From the NCBI GenBank assembly GCA_003946805.1, contig RPSH01000001.1, positions 124,001 to 188,000 on the forward strand: a stretch of DNA of 64,000 bases, in the 5' to 3' direction. A program made the position numbers and the translations under genes. This document shows, in pieces, positions 25,715-36,052 of this stretch. How positions within the stretch are numbered: position 1 is the first letter of the stretch; every line of letters starts with the position of its first letter. The notes below the pieces were generated by a model. That model worked only from the letters and a program-made list of their open reading frames with translations, made no database searches and was not told the DNA's origin. Source of the DNA: Bacillus sp. 2B10. Lineage in GTDB: Bacteria; Pseudomonadota; Alphaproteobacteria; Sphingomonadales; Sphingomonadaceae.

Positions 25715-27072
25715 ACGATCCGCGCCTATATCGCACGATCTGGCGGTGGCATTTCTATGCCGGGCTGATCGTCGCGCCGTTCCTGCTGATCCTGAGCATC
25801 ACCGGCGCGATCTACCTGTTCAAGGACGAGCTGAATGACGCGCTGATGCCCGGATTGCAGATCGTCGCGCCGGTCGCGGCGCCGCTCGCGCCGTCGCGGA
25901 TGATCGCCGCGGCGGTGGCGGCGGTGCCCGGCGTCCCGACGCGGATCGACCTGCCCGAAGCACCCGACCGGCCGGCCAAGGTATGGATCGACGCGGCGAG
26001 CGGCGAACCGCGCCAGGTGATGGTCGATCCCGGATCGGGGCGGGTGCTGGGCAGCTATGTCTATACCCACACGCTGGTCGGGTTCGCCGATGTGATGCAC
26101 GGGTCGCTGACCTTCGGCCCCTGGGGCGACGCGGTGGTCGAGCTGGCGGCATGCTGGGCGCTGATGCTGATCGCGTCGGGGCTGTTCCTGTGGTGGCCGC
26201 GCGAGCGCCGGTCGCTGGCGGGCGTGTTGTGGCCGCGGCTGCGGGCACGCGGACGCCTGTTCTGGCGCGACCTGCACGCGGTGACCGGCATGTGGAGCGT
26301 CGCGCTGATCGCGTTCCTGCTGGTGACCGGACTGCCATGGGCGGTGGTGCAGGGGCCGCTGGTGCGCGGCGTCTTTACCGCGATGGGGATCGGCAACGAG
26401 GCGGCGGGGTTCGACCATGTCGCCCCGCAGAGCCGGCCGATGGGGGCGCTGGGCGGGATGCCGTGGAGCCAGGAGACGATGCCGATGGCGGCATCCGATC
26501 CGGCGCATGCCGACCATGGCGGCGGGGCCACGCATGCGGCGATGCCCGACCATGCCGCCGTCGCCGGGACCGACGCCATCGCCGTCAGGGCGCGGGCGGC
26601 GGGGATCACCGGCGGCTATCGCCTATACCTGCCGTCCGGTCCCACCGGCATCTACACCGTGCTGGTGTCGCCGCGCCATCCCGAGGGGCAGCGGACGTTG
26701 CAGTTCGATCGCTGGTCCGGGCGACTGATCGGGCAGAATGGCTGGAGCCGATACGGCATCGGTGCAAAGGCGGTCGAGCTGGGCGTGCAGATTCACATGG
26801 GCCGCTATTTCGGACTCGCCAACCAGTTGCTGATGCTGTTGCCGTGTATCGCGATCGTGCTGCTGGTCGTCAGCGGGGTGACGATGTGGTGGCGCAGGCG
26901 GCCCAGCGGGCGGCTGGCCGCACCGCCGCCGGTCAGTGGCGCGCGACTGCGCGGGGCGATCACGCTGCTGGCGGTGGCGGGGGTAATGCTGCCGCTGTTC
27001 GGGGCGTCGCTGCTGGTGCTGGCGGTGGTCGACCGGGTGGTGGCGCGCCTCGGGCGGCCGGTAGCGGCGTGA
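25711..27072 (+). CDS. PepSY-associated membrane protein (PiuB-like)
   Basis: A 453-residue inner-membrane protein with about five helices and two PepSY-type periplasmic segments. The first helix (FYAGLIVAPFLLILSITGAI) and the LHAVTGMW and HMGRYFG motifs contain His residues typical of the family, which may bind haem. Between about residues 245 and 290 a Met/His-rich stretch (QETMPMAASDPAHADHGGG...THAAMPDHA) could bind metal. Such proteins accompany siderophore receptors and may reduce the imported metal. It is coupled to the receptor gene by a 4-bp overlap. Confidence 0.87.
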   Translation: MNDPRLYRTIWRWHFYAGLIVAPFLLILSITGAIYLFKDELNDALMPGLQIVAPVAAPLAPSRMIAAAVAAVPGVPTRIDLPEAPDRPAKVWIDAASGEPRQVMVDPGSGRVLGSYVYTHTLVGFADVMHGSLTFGPWGDAVVELAACWALMLIASGLFLWWPRERRSLAGVLWPRLRARGRLFWRDLHAVTGMWSVALIAFLLVTGLPWAVVQGPLVRGVFTAMGIGNEAAGFDHVAPQSRPMGALGGMPWSQETMPMAASDPAHADHGGGATHAAMPDHAAVAGTDAIAVRARAAGITGGYRLYLPSGPTGIYTVLVSPRHPEGQRTLQFDRWSGRLIGQNGWSRYGIGAKAVELGVQIHMGRYFGLANQLLMLLPCIAIVLLVVSGVTMWWRRRPSGRLAAPPPVSGARLRGAITLLAVAGVMLPLFGASLLVLAVVDRVVARLGRPVAA

Positions 27073-27124
27073 CCGGTTGGGGGCGGCCCTTGGCATGCTT
27101 CCCCCTACGCCCCATGTCGCATCC

Positions 27125-28120
27125 ATGGCCCTTGCCCGATGGATCACGCCGCATCCCAGCGGCATTCACCTGCCCGCGATCGATGTGTGGATCGATCCGT
27201 CCGAACCGGTCGCGCGCGCGCTGGTGACGCATGGCCATGCCGACCACGCGCGGGGCGGGCATGGCGCGGTGTGGGCGACGCCCGAGACGCTGGCGATCAT
27301 GGCGGCACGCTATGGCCCGCAGAACGGCGTGCCCGTGGCGTACGGCGAAAGCGTGCGGATGGGCGACTATGACATCGCGTTCGTGCCCGCCGGGCATGTG
27401 CTGGGATCGGCGCAGATCGTGCTGGACCATGGCGGCGAACGGGTGGTGGTGTCGGGCGACTACAAGCGCCGCGCCGACCCGACCTGCGCCCCGTTCCAGC
27501 CGGTGCCGTGCGACGTGTTCGTCACCGAGGCGACGTTCGGCCTGCCGGTGTTCCGCCACCCGGAAACGCGCGACGAGATCGACAAGCTGCTTGCCGCGCT
27601 CCGCATGGAGCCCGAACGCTGCGTGCTGGTCGGCGCCTATGCGCTGGGCAAGGCGCAGCGGGTCATCGCCGAGGCGCGGGCGATGGGGTTCGACGATCCG
27701 ATCTACCTGCACGGCGCGATGCAGCGGTTGTGCGACCTCTATGTCGAACTGGGCGTGGATTTGGGCGAACTGCGCCCGGCGACCGGTGCGACCAAGGCGG
27801 AGTTGCAGGGGCGGATCATCGTCGCGCCGCCGTCGGCGCTGGGCGACCGCTGGTCGCGGCGGCTGCCCGATCCGATCACGGCGATGGTCAGCGGCTGGAT
27901 GCGGGTGCGCCAGCGCGCGCGGCAACGCGGCGTAGAACTGCCGCTGATCCTGTCGGACCATGCCGACTGGGACGAACTGACGCAGACGCTGACCGAGATC
28001 GCGCCGAAGGAAGTATGGGTGACGCACGGTCGCGAGGACGCGCTGGTCCATTGGTGCATGACGCGGCAGATCAAGGCGCGAGCGCTGGACCTGATCGGGT
28101 TCGAGGACGAGGATGATTGA
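27125..28120 (+). CDS. ligase-associated DNA exonuclease (metallo-beta-lactamase/beta-CASP)
   Basis: A 331-residue metallo-beta-lactamase nuclease. Metal-binding motifs are THGHADHARGG, the VPAGHVLGSAQI segment and SGDYKRR, and later LSDHADW and VTHGRED. This family (YhcR-like/Exo) usually sits in an operon with an ATP-dependent ligase and an Lhr-type helicase in DNA repair; neither is present here. The ATG at 27125 gives the usual short N-terminus (MALARWITPHPSG); an in-frame ATG at 27095 and TTG at 27077 are alternatives, none with a strong ribosome site. Confidence 0.87.
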   Translation: MALARWITPHPSGIHLPAIDVWIDPSEPVARALVTHGHADHARGGHGAVWATPETLAIMAARYGPQNGVPVAYGESVRMGDYDIAFVPAGHVLGSAQIVLDHGGERVVVSGDYKRRADPTCAPFQPVPCDVFVTEATFGLPVFRHPETRDEIDKLLAALRMEPERCVLVGAYALGKAQRVIAEARAMGFDDPIYLHGAMQRLCDLYVELGVDLGELRPATGATKAELQGRIIVAPPSALGDRWSRRLPDPITAMVSGWMRVRQRARQRGVELPLILSDHADWDELTQTLTEIAPKEVWVTHGREDALVHWCMTRQIKARALDLIGFEDEDD

Positions 28121-28211
28121 GCGCTGGCCGGCGTCGCGTCGCTGTGCCGGTCATCCTCGCGAATGCCGGGATGTATCGACGTTCCTTCGTGACCGGAACT
28201 GCTGCTCCGCT

Positions 28212-28406
28212 CGTCACCCCGGACTTGATTGAGACCTCAGCGAAAGTCTCGAACAGAACCAACTCCTCGCCTTACCCCGGCGAAGGCCGGGGTCCAGTTG
28301 GAAAGGCTTTTCCGTATCTCACCAATGCTCCCCAACTGGGCCCCGGCCTTCGCCGGGGTACGGATCGAGGGCTTTTGCAGAAGTCTCGACTTGATCCGGG
28401 GTGACG
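28212..28406. repeat. nested palindromic element with REPIN centre
   Basis: The inner pair at 28273-28360 has arms TACCCCGGCGAAGGCCGG and CGGCCTTCGCCGGGGTA. Outside it, CGTCACCCCGGACTTGA on the left and TGATCCGGGGTGACG on the right form an imperfect outer inverted repeat, each beside an AAGTCTCGA motif. The rest of 28407-28700 holds only a degenerate half unit (about 28567-28592) and no credible gene. Confidence 0.75.
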
Positions 28407-28711
28407 CTTCTCAAGGTCGATCCATCGCATCGGCTCAGCGGCATTTCCACAAGTGAGTACGATCGGCCGGTAAAGGCAGAACAATGGCTGCTTGAGCCTT
28501 CAACCTTGGCCGGGGCGACGTTCAATTGTCGATGGATCGCCGCCATTACTGTCGAGGGGAAGCAAGACCCCGGATCGAGTCTGGAGTGACAAGCAGGGCG
28601 GGAGGCCTGTCCGGTACGACGCCGGCCCGGCGGAATGGGCAGGGCGCTAACCGTTACTGAACTGTCGATCAGGGTCGGAACGACATTCAGCGGCAGCTAC
28701 GGATTTCGCCC

Positions 28712-28800
28712 TTCCCGCGCAGGCGGGAATCCATCGACGCCGACGTTTCGACTGGATTTGCGATGTTGGCGCATAGGGACTTCCGCCTGCGCGGGAGGGA
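28712..28800. repeat. degenerate REPIN-like pair
   Basis: TTCCCGCGCAGGCGGGAAT on the left and TTCCGCCTGCGCGGGAGG on the right face each other across about 50 bp. It is a variant of the CCCCCGCGCAGGCGGGGG family with A/T instead of C/G at the stem base. The remaining bases up to 28926 hold nothing I recognise. Confidence 0.65.
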
Positions 28801-28926
28801 CGACAGGGGATGGAACGTGGTCCTGCGTCCAGCGAACCGAATGCCGATCCGCTCCACGACTGCGCCGGTACGCACGTCAGGCTTCAGGCATCGGCCGGCG
28901 GTGGATTCCGCGGGCGCACGCGCGAA

Positions 28927-29649
28927 TCAGAAGCGGAACGCGGTGCCCACGTAGATCGCTTGGCCTTCGCGGCGCTCGGGTGCGACGCGCAGCATCCGTT
29001 CGCGGTCGGTGCGATAGCGCGAACCGGCGGTCACATCGAGGTTGCGGGTCAGCTTGTACGAGCCGCCGGCATCGAGCGAATAGCTCGACGCGTCGGCGAT
29101 CATCTTCGGCTGGTCGCCCGACAGATGGTCACCGACCGCGCTGACGCGGCCGGTCAGCTTGCGCGGGGTGTAGGGCATTGCCAGCGCCAGCGGCTCGCGG
29201 GTGCCCGGCTGGCCGACGTCGAGGCGGGTCAGATCGCCCGACAGCGCCATCCGCTTCAGCCCCGATGCCATGCCGAGATTATAGGCGACGGGGTTCAGCG
29301 CCGGCATGGTCGTCACGGCGGCAACGCGGTCGGCCGGGCGCTCGGCCTGCAACGTGGCGCTGCGCACCGCGATCTTGATCGTGCGGCTGCCGATCATCGA
29401 TCCTTCGGACGGCGTGAACTGGAACCCGGTCGGGTTGAGCGGGGTGCGCGACAGCGCGGCGGCGAGTCGCGGATCGGCCGAGGCCGGGGTGAAGCCGCCG
29501 AAGCTGCCCAGCGGCATCCGGCCCAGATCGAGGCGCTTAAGGACGCGCGGCGCGCGCTGTTCCTGTGCGAACAGGGCAGGCGACGCACCAAGCCCGGCGG
29601 CAATGGTTGCCCCCAGTCCGATGCCAGCCAAAATCCTGCGACCCGTCAT
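28927..29649 (-). CDS. exported protein of unknown function
   Basis: A 240-residue protein with a clear signal peptide (RRILAGIGLGATIAAGLGA, cleavage near ALFAQ). The mature part has a short Pro/Leu-rich region, then alternating polar and hydrophobic stretches (SYKLTRNLDVTAGSRYRTD) and a terminal aromatic (YVGTAFRF), which resembles a small outer-membrane beta-barrel. GAGGAA lies 5 bp before the ATG at 29647-29649; a GTG at 29661 is a less likely start. I do not recognise a family. It is monocistronic between a repeat region and the divergent DUF3576 gene. Confidence 0.7.
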   Translation of the reverse strand: MTGRRILAGIGLGATIAAGLGASPALFAQEQRAPRVLKRLDLGRMPLGSFGGFTPASADPRLAAALSRTPLNPTGFQFTPSEGSMIGSRTIKIAVRSATLQAERPADRVAAVTTMPALNPVAYNLGMASGLKRMALSGDLTRLDVGQPGTREPLALAMPYTPRKLTGRVSAVGDHLSGDQPKMIADASSYSLDAGGSYKLTRNLDVTAGSRYRTDRERMLRVAPERREGQAIYVGTAFRF

Positions 29650-29872
29650 GTTTTTCCTCACTCCCCGCTAATGGCGCTATCACGATTCGGTTGCGCGTAT
29701 CCACCGCCTGCCGTCGCTTTCCCTGGCACTGTTGCATCGAACCCACATATTTGTCCGACCAGCGCGATCGGCCGTGTGGAGCCCTCACACACCAACCCGC
29801 TTGCCGGGTCCGCGCCACCTCCTATAGAAGCGGCGCGAAATGCCATATTGGCCTGTAGTCAAGGAACCGCCG

Positions 29873-30307
29873 ATGAACCGCCCGCTGCTGATCGCGTTGC
29901 TGGCAACGCTTGCCCTGCCGATGGCCGCATGCAGCGGGGGCAAGGGGCGCGTGTCGGGCGACCTCGCCGCGTCGAAGGTGACGACGATCGGCGTCAACAG
30001 CTATCTGTGGCGCGCCAGCCTCGACACGCTGTCGTTCATGCCGCTGACCCAGACCGATTCGAACGGTGGCGTCATCGTCAGCGACTGGTACGTCAATCCG
30101 GCGACCCCGACCGAGCGGACCAAGGTGACGGTCACGATCCTCGATCAGGACCTGCGCGCCGATGCGCTGCGCGTCGCGGCGCTGCGGCAGGTGAACCAGA
30201 ACGGCCAGTGGATCGAGGCGCCGGTGGCCGCCGCCACCGTGCAGAAGCTGGAAGACATCATCCTGACCCGCGCCCGCGACCTGCGCCGCGGCGCCGTGAC
30301 GGGCTGA
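29873..30307 (+). CDS. DUF3576 lipoprotein
   Basis: A 144-residue protein with a signal peptide and lipobox (LPMAAC), then the DUF3576 core: [31 protein letters not shown] and [14 protein letters not shown]. The family is typical of Alphaproteobacteria and is commonly placed before leuS, as here, with leuS starting 11 bp downstream. Its function is unknown; an envelope role is likely given the lipoprotein signal and the lptE neighbour. Confidence 0.9.
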   Translation: MNRPLLIALLATLALPMAACSGGKGRVSGDLAASKVTTIGVNSYLWRASLDTLSFMPLTQTDSNGGVIVSDWYVNPATPTERTKVTVTILDQDLRADALRVAALRQVNQNGQWIEAPVAAATVQKLEDIILTRARDLRRGAVTG

Positions 30308-30317
30308 TCCGACGACC

Positions 30318-32813
30318 ATGACTCCGCGTTTTTCGCCGGCCGAGGCCGATTCCCGCTGGCAGGCCGCATGGGACTCGGCGCAGACTTTCGTCGCCGACGA
30401 CCATTCGACGAAGCCGAAGCGCTACGTCCTCGAGATGTTCCCCTATCCGTCGGGGCGCATCCATATGGGGCATGTCCGCAACTACACGATGGGCGACGTG
30501 CTGGCGCGGTTCCTGCGGATGACCGGCCATGAAGTGCTGCACCCGATGGGGTGGGACGCGTTCGGCATGCCCGCGGAAAATGCGGCGATGGAGAAGAAGG
30601 TCCATCCGGGCACATGGACCTATGCCAACATCGCGGCGATGAAGGCGCAACTCAAGCGCCTCGGCCTCGCGTTCGACTGGTCGCGCGAGTTCGCGACCTG
30701 CGATCCCGACTATTACGGCCACGAACAGGCGCTGTTCCTTGAACTGCTCAAGGGCGGTCTGGTCTATCGCAAGGAATCGGCGGTCAACTGGGACCCGGTC
30801 GACATGACCGTGCTGGCCAACGAACAGGTGATCGACGGGCGCGGCTGGCGATCGGGTGCGCTGGTCGAGAAGCGCAAGCTCAGCCAGTGGTTCCTCAAGA
30901 TCACCGACTTCGCCGACGACCTGCTGGCAGGACTCGGCAGCCTCGACCAGTGGCCCGACAAGGTCCGGCTGATGCAGGAAAACTGGATCGGCAAGTCGGA
31001 AGGGCTGCAATTCGCGTTCCAGCCGGTCGCTCCGTTCGACCAACGGATCGAGGTCTATTCGACGCGGCCCGACACGATCTTCGGCGCGAGCTTCGTCGCG
31101 ATCGCCGCCGATCATCCAATCGCGCGGACGCTCGGCGAAGGTAACGCCGACGCTGCGGCGTTCATCGAGCTGTGCAAGCAGGGCGGGACCACTGCCGCCG
31201 AGCTGGAAACGGCCGAGAAGCTGGGCTTCGACACCGGCCATCGGATGCGGCACCCGTTCGACGCGGGCGTCGAATTGCCGGTGTATATCGCCAACTTCGT
31301 GCTGATGGATTACGGCACCGGCGCCGTGATGGGCGTGCCGGCGCATGACCAGCGCGACCTCGATTTTGCGCGGAAATACGCGCTGGAGGTCCGCCGGGTC
31401 GTTGCCGATGGCGACCTGACCGATGCGTTGTTCGAGGGGGCCGAGGCCTATACCGGTCCCGGCCGGCTGGTGAACTCCGACTTCCTCGACGATATGGACG
31501 TCGCCGCCGCCAAGCGCGCGGTGATCGAGCGCGCCGAAGCCGGCGGCTGGGGCAAGGGCACGACGGTGTGGCGCCTGCGCGACTGGGGTGTCTCGCGCCA
31601 GCGTTACTGGGGCACGCCGATCCCGATCGTGCATTGCGACGATTGCGGCGTGGTGCCGGTGCCGACCGAGCAACTGCCGGTGAAGCTGCCCGACGACGTG
31701 TCGTTCGACATCCCCGGCAACCCGCTCGACCGCCATCCGACGTGGAAAGCTGTCGACTGTCCGGCGTGCGGCAAACCGGCGCGGCGCGAAACCGACACGC
31801 TCGATACTTTCGTCGATTCGTCGTGGTATTTCATCCGCTTCGCCAGCCAGCCCTCGACCAAGCCGTTCGACCGGGCGGTCGCCGAAAGCTGGCTGCCGGT
31901 CGGGCAGTATATCGGCGGGGTCGAACATGCGATCCTCCACCTGCTGTACGCACGCTTCTGGACCCGCGCGCTCAACCATGTCGGGCTGATCGACCTGAAG
32001 GAGCCGTTCGCCGGCCTCTTCACGCAGGGCATGGTCACGCACGAGACGTACAAGGCAGCGGACGGCCGCTGGCTGGCACCGTCCGAAGTGACCGACGGCA
32101 TCGAAACCGCGACGGGGGATGCGATCACCGTCGGCCGCGTCGAGAAGATGTCGAAGTCGAAGAAGAACACGGTCGATCCCGAACCGATTCTCGATCGCTA
32201 CGGCGCCGATGCCGCGCGCTGGTTCATGCTGTCCGACAGCCCGCCCGAACGCGATTTGCCGTGGAGCGAGGCCGGCATCGAGGGCGCTGAACGTTTCGTG
32301 AAGCGGGTGTGGAAGCTGGTCGCGGCGCATGTACCCGGCGGCAGTAGCCCGGACGCGTTGACCCGCACCGTCCACCGCACCATCGCCGGTGTCGCCGACG
32401 ACATCACCGCGCTGCAGTTCAACAAGGCGGTGGCCAAGCTCTACACGCTGCTGGGCGAGGCGGAAAAGGCGAAGTCCCTGTCGGATGCCGATATCGATGC
32501 GCTGCTGCTGCTGGTCAGCCCGATGATCCCGCATGTGGCGGAGGAAGCATGGTCGCAGCTCGGCCGCCCCGGCCTGATCGCCGACGCCGCATGGCCGCTG
32601 GTCGATGCCGCGATGCTGGTCGACGCCGAATCGACGATCGCGGTGCAGGTCAACGGCAAGCTGCGTGACACCATCGTGCTGCCCAAGGGCATCGCCAAGG
32701 AAGACGCCGAAGCGGCGGCGCTGGCGAGCGAGAAGATCGTCCGTGCGCTGGAGGGCAAGGCGCCACGCAAGATCATCGTCGTGCCCGACCGCCTCGTGAA
32801 CATCGTCGCATGA
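30318..32813 (+). CDS. leuS: leucyl-tRNA synthetase
   Basis: LeuRS charges tRNA-Leu. The 831-residue class I synthetase has the HIGH-type motif in [18 protein letters not shown], a CP1 editing domain with the [10 protein letters not shown] and [15 protein letters not shown] motifs, and KMSKS in [14 protein letters not shown]. The C-terminal VNGKLRD is typical. It overlaps lptE by 4 bp. A tRNA-Leu gene lies 1.6 kb downstream. Confidence 0.98.
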   Translation: MTPRFSPAEADSRWQAAWDSAQTFVADDHSTKPKRYVLEMFPYPSGRIHMGHVRNYTMGDVLARFLRMTGHEVLHPMGWDAFGMPAENAAMEKKVHPGTWTYANIAAMKAQLKRLGLAFDWSREFATCDPDYYGHEQALFLELLKGGLVYRKESAVNWDPVDMTVLANEQVIDGRGWRSGALVEKRKLSQWFLKITDFADDLLAGLGSLDQWPDKVRLMQENWIGKSEGLQFAFQPVAPFDQRIEVYSTRPDTIFGASFVAIAADHPIARTLGEGNADAAAFIELCKQGGTTAAELETAEKLGFDTGHRMRHPFDAGVELPVYIANFVLMDYGTGAVMGVPAHDQRDLDFARKYALEVRRVVADGDLTDALFEGAEAYTGPGRLVNSDFLDDMDVAAAKRAVIERAEAGGWGKGTTVWRLRDWGVSRQRYWGTPIPIVHCDDCGVVPVPTEQLPVKLPDDVSFDIPGNPLDRHPTWKAVDCPACGKPARRETDTLDTFVDSSWYFIRFASQPSTKPFDRAVAESWLPVGQYIGGVEHAILHLLYARFWTRALNHVGLIDLKEPFAGLFTQGMVTHETYKAADGRWLAPSEVTDGIETATGDAITVGRVEKMSKSKKNTVDPEPILDRYGADAARWFMLSDSPPERDLPWSEAGIEGAERFVKRVWKLVAAHVPGGSSPDALTRTVHRTIAGVADDITALQFNKAVAKLYTLLGEAEKAKSLSDADIDALLLLVSPMIPHVAEEAWSQLGRPGLIADAAWPLVDAAMLVDAESTIAVQVNGKLRDTIVLPKGIAKEDAEAAALASEKIVRALEGKAPRKIIVVPDRLVNIVA

Positions 32814-33307
32814 TCCGCGCCGCCGTCCTTGCCTGTGCCCTTCTGCTCGGCGGCTGCGGGCTGCGACCGCTCTATGGCGGTGGCGAGGGCGGGGTGGTGC
32901 GCCAGACGCTGTCGGGGGTCGAGGTGGCGCCGATCGCCGGGCAGAATGGCTGGCTGGTGACGAACGCGTTGCGCGACCGGCTGCGTGCCGAGGGGCCGGC
33001 GCGTTACCGCCTCGAAATCCGGCTCGACGACGACATCACCGGGCTGGGCGTGCGGCGCGACGATTCGATCACGCGCGAGCGGCGGACGCTGCGCGCGCGC
33101 TATCAGTTGATCGACCTGTCGAACGGTGCGGTGACGCTGGACGCGACCGCCGGATCGGACGCGGGGATCGACGTGGTCACGTCCGAATATGCGACGATCG
33201 CGGCGGAGCGCACCGCACTCGAACGGCTGTCGGTGATCGTCGCCGACCAGATCGTGACCCGCATCGCGGTGACGCTGCCCCGGTCCGGCCAGAAGCCGGG
33301 GTCGTGA
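32810..33307 (+). CDS. lptE: LPS-assembly lipoprotein LptE
   Basis: A 165-residue outer-membrane lipoprotein that plugs the LptD barrel in lipopolysaccharide export. The signal ends in the lipobox LLLGGC, followed by the family's GLRPLYGG. Order and overlaps (leuS-lptE-holA, 4 bp each) match the conserved arrangement in proteobacteria. The rest of the protein is divergent, as is usual for LptE. Confidence 0.93.
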   Translation: MIRAAVLACALLLGGCGLRPLYGGGEGGVVRQTLSGVEVAPIAGQNGWLVTNALRDRLRAEGPARYRLEIRLDDDITGLGVRRDDSITRERRTLRARYQLIDLSNGAVTLDATAGSDAGIDVVTSEYATIAAERTALERLSVIVADQIVTRIAVTLPRSGQKPGS

Positions 33308-34308
33308 AGCTCCGGCCCGAGCAGGTCGCGGCCAAGCTCGACCGGCCCGGTCCCGATATTCGCCTCTATCTGTTCCACGGCCCCGATACGGCGGGCGCGA
33401 TGGCGCTGGCCGCGCGACTGGCGAAGGGGGTGGGCGAGGGGGCCGAACGCGTCGACATGGACGGGGCGATGCTGAAGAGCCGCCCCGGCCTGCTCGCCGA
33501 CGAAGCGGCATCGATGTCGCTGTTCGGCGAGGCGCGCTGCATCCGCGTTACGGCCATGGGCGAGGAGTCGGTCGAGGCGGTGACACTGCTGCTCGCTGCG
33601 ACAAGCGCCGGCAATCCGGTCGCGGCGATCGCGCCGACCGTCAAGGGCACGTCGAAGCTGGTGAAGCTGGTCACCGCATCGCTCAACGCGGTCGCCGTCG
33701 CCTGCTACGTGCCCGATGCGGCGCAGGCGGCGAAGCTGGCGGTGACGATGGCCCGCGACCATGGCCTGCGGCTGCTGGGCGACGTGCCAGATCGGCTGGC
33801 GGCGGTGACGGCGGGCGACCGCGCGGTGCTGGCCAGCGAGATCGAGAAGCTGGCGCTGTACCTCGACGCTTCCCCCGATCGGCCGCGCGATGCCGATGGC
33901 GAGGCGTTCGAGGCGATCGGCGCGTCGATCGCCGATGCCGAGCTGGGCGGGATCGTCGGCGCGATGATCGCGGGCGACGCGGCGGCGGCGGCCTTGCCCG
34001 AAATGCCCGGCGGCGCGATCCCGCTGCTGCGCGCGGTTGCCCGGCGGCTGTTGGCGCTGGCCGAGATGCGCGGTGAGATCGACGAGGGGGAGAGCGTCGA
34101 CCGAGTGATGGAGCGGCACCGCGTGTTCTTCAAGGAACAGGCGACGACGGCGCAGGCGCTGCGCCGGTGGGATGCGCCGCGGCTGGCGCGTGCGCTGGAG
34201 CGGATCCGCGATGCCGAACGCGCCGCGCTGTCGGGCAGCGGCCTGGGCGAAGTGATGACCGCTGCCGAGGCGATCGCCATCGCCCGTGCTGCCGCGCGCG
34301 GGCGATAA
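33304..34308 (+). CDS. holA: DNA polymerase III delta subunit
   Basis: HolA opens the sliding clamp as part of the clamp loader. The 334-residue product has the family's N-terminal YLFHGPDTAGAMALA and helical C-terminal collar region. It starts at a GTG that overlaps the lptE stop by 4 bp. The identification is supported by the conserved leuS-lptE-holA order. Confidence 0.93.
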   Translation: MKLRPEQVAAKLDRPGPDIRLYLFHGPDTAGAMALAARLAKGVGEGAERVDMDGAMLKSRPGLLADEAASMSLFGEARCIRVTAMGEESVEAVTLLLAATSAGNPVAAIAPTVKGTSKLVKLVTASLNAVAVACYVPDAAQAAKLAVTMARDHGLRLLGDVPDRLAAVTAGDRAVLASEIEKLALYLDASPDRPRDADGEAFEAIGASIADAELGGIVGAMIAGDAAAAALPEMPGGAIPLLRAVARRLLALAEMRGEIDEGESVDRVMERHRVFFKEQATTAQALRRWDAPRLARALERIRDAERAALSGSGLGEVMTAAEAIAIARAAARGR

Positions 34309-34386
34309 AAGCATTTGCGCGGGGCTTCGGGCGCTGCTAGGGGCACGCTCCTGCCAGCCAAGGGGGCGACCCCAAGGTGTTCACGT

Positions 34387-34473
34387 GCGGTCGTGGCGGA
34401 ACTGGTAGACGCGCAACGTTGAGGTCGTTGTGGCCGAAAGGCCGTGGAAGTTCGAGTCTTCTCGACCGCACCA
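34387..34473 (+). tRNA. tRNA-Leu (anticodon GAG)
   Basis: An 87-base class II tRNA. The acceptor stem GCGGTCG pairs with CGACCGC, with discriminator A and an encoded CCA. The anticodon stem CAACG/CGTTG holds loop TTGAGGT with GAG at 34421-34423, reading CUC and CUU. The long variable arm (GTGGCCGAAAGGCCGT) and the T-arm TTCGAGT confirm tRNA-Leu. Confidence 0.97.
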
Positions 34474-34513
34474 TTTCCCGTTCCGTGATCGGAACGGGGC
34501 TATCCCCAAAGCA

Positions 34514-36052
34514 TCATTTCGGCACGGTCGGCGGATCGCCCGCGACCACTACCAGCGGCTGTACGTCGCGCAGCAGTTGCAACCCCATCCCGTTCTGCGC
34601 CGCGAGCCCAGCTTCGCGCAACGCGATCTCCAGCGTGCAGCGCGCCGCCGGGTCCTTGTCGTCGCGCAGCACCTGCCGGATTTTCGCTACCGGCCACCCC
34701 GTGCGCTTCGCGATTTCTTCGACGATCGCGCCGGGCACGTCGAAACGGTGATCGCGGTTCACCGGCGCAACACTTTGCGTATGCAGCATCACCTCGCGCA
34801 GCAGCTCGCGTTGCCGATCGCGCAGATATTGCGGCAGCAGGTCGGGAGCCATTGCGACGTTGGCGGTAGTGCAGGCGGCGGGATTGCCCGCGCGCACCGC
34901 GCGCATCGCGTCGAGGTCGAACCGGGTCAGATGAAGCAGCAGGCTCTTGGGCGGCGTGTTCATGCCCGCCTGCAAACGCTTGGCGGTCAGCTTGCCGATC
35001 ACCGCGTTGCCCGCCATCGCCTCCTCGGTGCGATTGGCGGGAGCCTCGGCATTGGCAACCGCGGCAACGATATCGAGGGCGAGACCGGGATTGACCTTCT
35101 GTACCTCCGCCAGTTCCTTGCCGGTCAGCGTCTGTGCGACATAATCAGCGTCGAGCTTGTCGGGTTTGGTCGGCGACGACCAGTTGGCACCGATCCGCAC
35201 CGCCGCGACGATCAGGAACAGCACGATCCAGAAGCGGACCGGCATGCGCGGTCTGTCGCCGGCAGGCCGGCTCCACTTCGCGACCCGTTCCGGATTCATC
35301 CAGCCTTCGACATCGGGATAGCGCTGGCGGACCGTCGCCAGCAGGTCGCGGACGCTGGTCGGCGACGTCGACCAGTGGCGGCGGCCGGCATCGGCGCGGG
35401 TCAGTTCGATCCACGCCTTGTGCTGGCGGTGCCCGGGGTCGGCGAGCAGGGCGGCGAGGCGGGTGGCGCCGATCCGCTCGACGATCGCCTGCGCCTCGGG
35501 CAGCAGGGCATAGTCGTCGCGCCGCGCGATCCATCCGAACGCCTTCGCCGCGGGTTCGAGCAACGGGTCGGAACGCGGAACGCTCGCCGCCAGTATTTCC
35601 GCGAACCAGCGTTCGGCATCGGTCGCGAAATCGACCTGTTCGAGCCGGGGATCGCCCAGCAGCGCGCGGCCGTGATGCTCGATCGCCGCCAGTTCGTCGG
35701 CGGTGGGCGGTGCATCGTCGTCGACGAACAGCAGGGCACGCAGCGCCCGGTAATGCGCGTCGATCGCGTCGATCCGCGCGGCGGCCTCGATCGCCCCGGC
35801 GCTCGGCGGGGAGGGCGGCGGTGGTGGCGGAGCGACGTCGTCCTGTGGCTCGGGATCGAACGCCGGCCCGGTGACCGGATCGGGATCGGCGGCATGGGCT
35901 AGCGCCTGGTCGCGCGCGGCGCGCAGCCGTGCGAAGCCCGCGGGATCGGCATCCACGTCCATCGCCTTCAGCCGCGTGGCATAGGCGCGGCGGATCGCGG
36001 CGCGGTCGGTGGTGGGGTCGAGGTCGAGCGTGGCCCAGACGCCGCGCCTCAC
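34514..36052 (-). CDS. J-like co-chaperone with one membrane helix (DjlB/DjlC-like)
   Basis: A 512-residue protein whose first 60 residues resemble a J domain (WATLDLDPTTDRAAIRRAYA), but the HPD motif is replaced around KAMDVDADPAGF. A Pro-rich linker (about 70-85), a helical region, one membrane segment (FWIVLFLIVAAVRIGANW, near residue 280) and a long C-terminal domain follow. The GTG start overlaps the stop of the HscC-like Hsp70 by 4 bp. E. coli HscC works with membrane J-proteins DjlB and DjlC, so this is the likely partner. Confidence 0.8.
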   Translation of the reverse strand: MRRGVWATLDLDPTTDRAAIRRAYATRLKAMDVDADPAGFARLRAARDQALAHAADPDPVTGPAFDPEPQDDVAPPPPPPSPPSAGAIEAAARIDAIDAHYRALRALLFVDDDAPPTADELAAIEHHGRALLGDPRLEQVDFATDAERWFAEILAASVPRSDPLLEPAAKAFGWIARRDDYALLPEAQAIVERIGATRLAALLADPGHRQHKAWIELTRADAGRRHWSTSPTSVRDLLATVRQRYPDVEGWMNPERVAKWSRPAGDRPRMPVRFWIVLFLIVAAVRIGANWSSPTKPDKLDADYVAQTLTGKELAEVQKVNPGLALDIVAAVANAEAPANRTEEAMAGNAVIGKLTAKRLQAGMNTPPKSLLLHLTRFDLDAMRAVRAGNPAACTTANVAMAPDLLPQYLRDRQRELLREVMLHTQSVAPVNRDHRFDVPGAIVEEIAKRTGWPVAKIRQVLRDDKDPAARCTLEIALREAGLAAQNGMGLQLLRDVQPLVVVAGDPPTVPK

